DNA from: an uncultured Prevotella sp. | GTDB lineage: Bacteria > Bacteroidota > Bacteroidia > Bacteroidales > Bacteroidaceae | Length of the DNA stretch: 13,932 nucleotides | Assembly: GCA_934230965.1 (NCBI GenBank) | Contig: CAKQFW010000032.1 | Location: forward strand, 1 to 13,932 | Reading direction: 5' to 3' | In this document: positions 13,924-13,932 of the stretch, piece after piece | How positions within the stretch are numbered: the first letter of the stretch is position 1 | Layout: every line of letters starts with the position of its first letter | Made by a program: the position numbers and the translations under genes | The notes under the pieces: model-generated | Database searches by the model: none | What the model was told of the DNA's origin: nothing | What the model saw: the letters and a program-made list of their open reading frames with translations, nothing else

Positions 13924-13932
13924 TACAAAACG

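Overview
The window looks like chromosome of a Bacteroidales bacterium, most likely Prevotellaceae. The basis is Bacteroidetes-type -7 boxes (TAnnTTTG) with few Shine-Dalgarno sequences, the protein families present (DASS permease, CusCBA-like pump, DUF4143 ATPase) and the AT-rich spacers full of short dispersed repeats. The genus is inferred from style, not from a marker gene.

Layout. (1) 1-1810: a plus-strand Na+/anion (dicarboxylate-type) permease of the DASS/SLC13 family, closed by a very long hairpin that probably terminates both strands. (2) 1835-1877: a short structured repeat whose exact second copy ends the window (13881-13923). (3) 1916-8287, minus strand: a heavy-metal efflux operon transcribed right to left. 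It encodes a small His/Cys-rich exported protein, a His-rich lipoprotein adaptor (CusB type), the RND pump (CusA/CzcA type) and a TolC-like outer-membrane factor (CusC type). The two larger operon spacers carry related repeat motifs, and a simple heptamer repeat has expanded inside the cusA reading frame. (4) 8373-10858, minus strand: two tandem full-length N-acetylglucosamine-6-phosphate deacetylase (nagA) paralogues, ended by a long hairpin. The downstream copy has a Cys where the upstream copy has the conserved metal-binding His. (5) 10859-11404: a divergent intergenic region with a nagA promoter, about four direct repeats of a 32-33 bp unit, and a promoter for the next gene. (6) 11405-12712: an AAA ATPase with a C-terminal DUF4143/nuclease-like region. 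(7) 12713-13148: no recognisable gene. (8) 13149-13843: a two-gene unit, an unknown 77-residue protein with an unusually strong Shine-Dalgarno sequence, then a DUF2335-like two-helix membrane protein whose N-terminus appears frameshifted, ended by a UUCG-loop terminator.

How the genes work together: the four-gene metal operon is one functional unit (periplasmic capture, adaptor, inner-membrane pump, outer-membrane channel) removing Cu(I)/Ag(I) or divalent metals from the periplasm. The nagA pair serves amino-sugar catabolism or peptidoglycan recycling. The remaining genes have no visible link to these. I saw no complete insertion sequence, CRISPR array, tRNA or rRNA. The most interesting points are the nagA ligand swap, the iteron-like array before the DUF4143 ATPase, the broken or recoded DUF2335 start, and the repeat-driven insertion in cusA.
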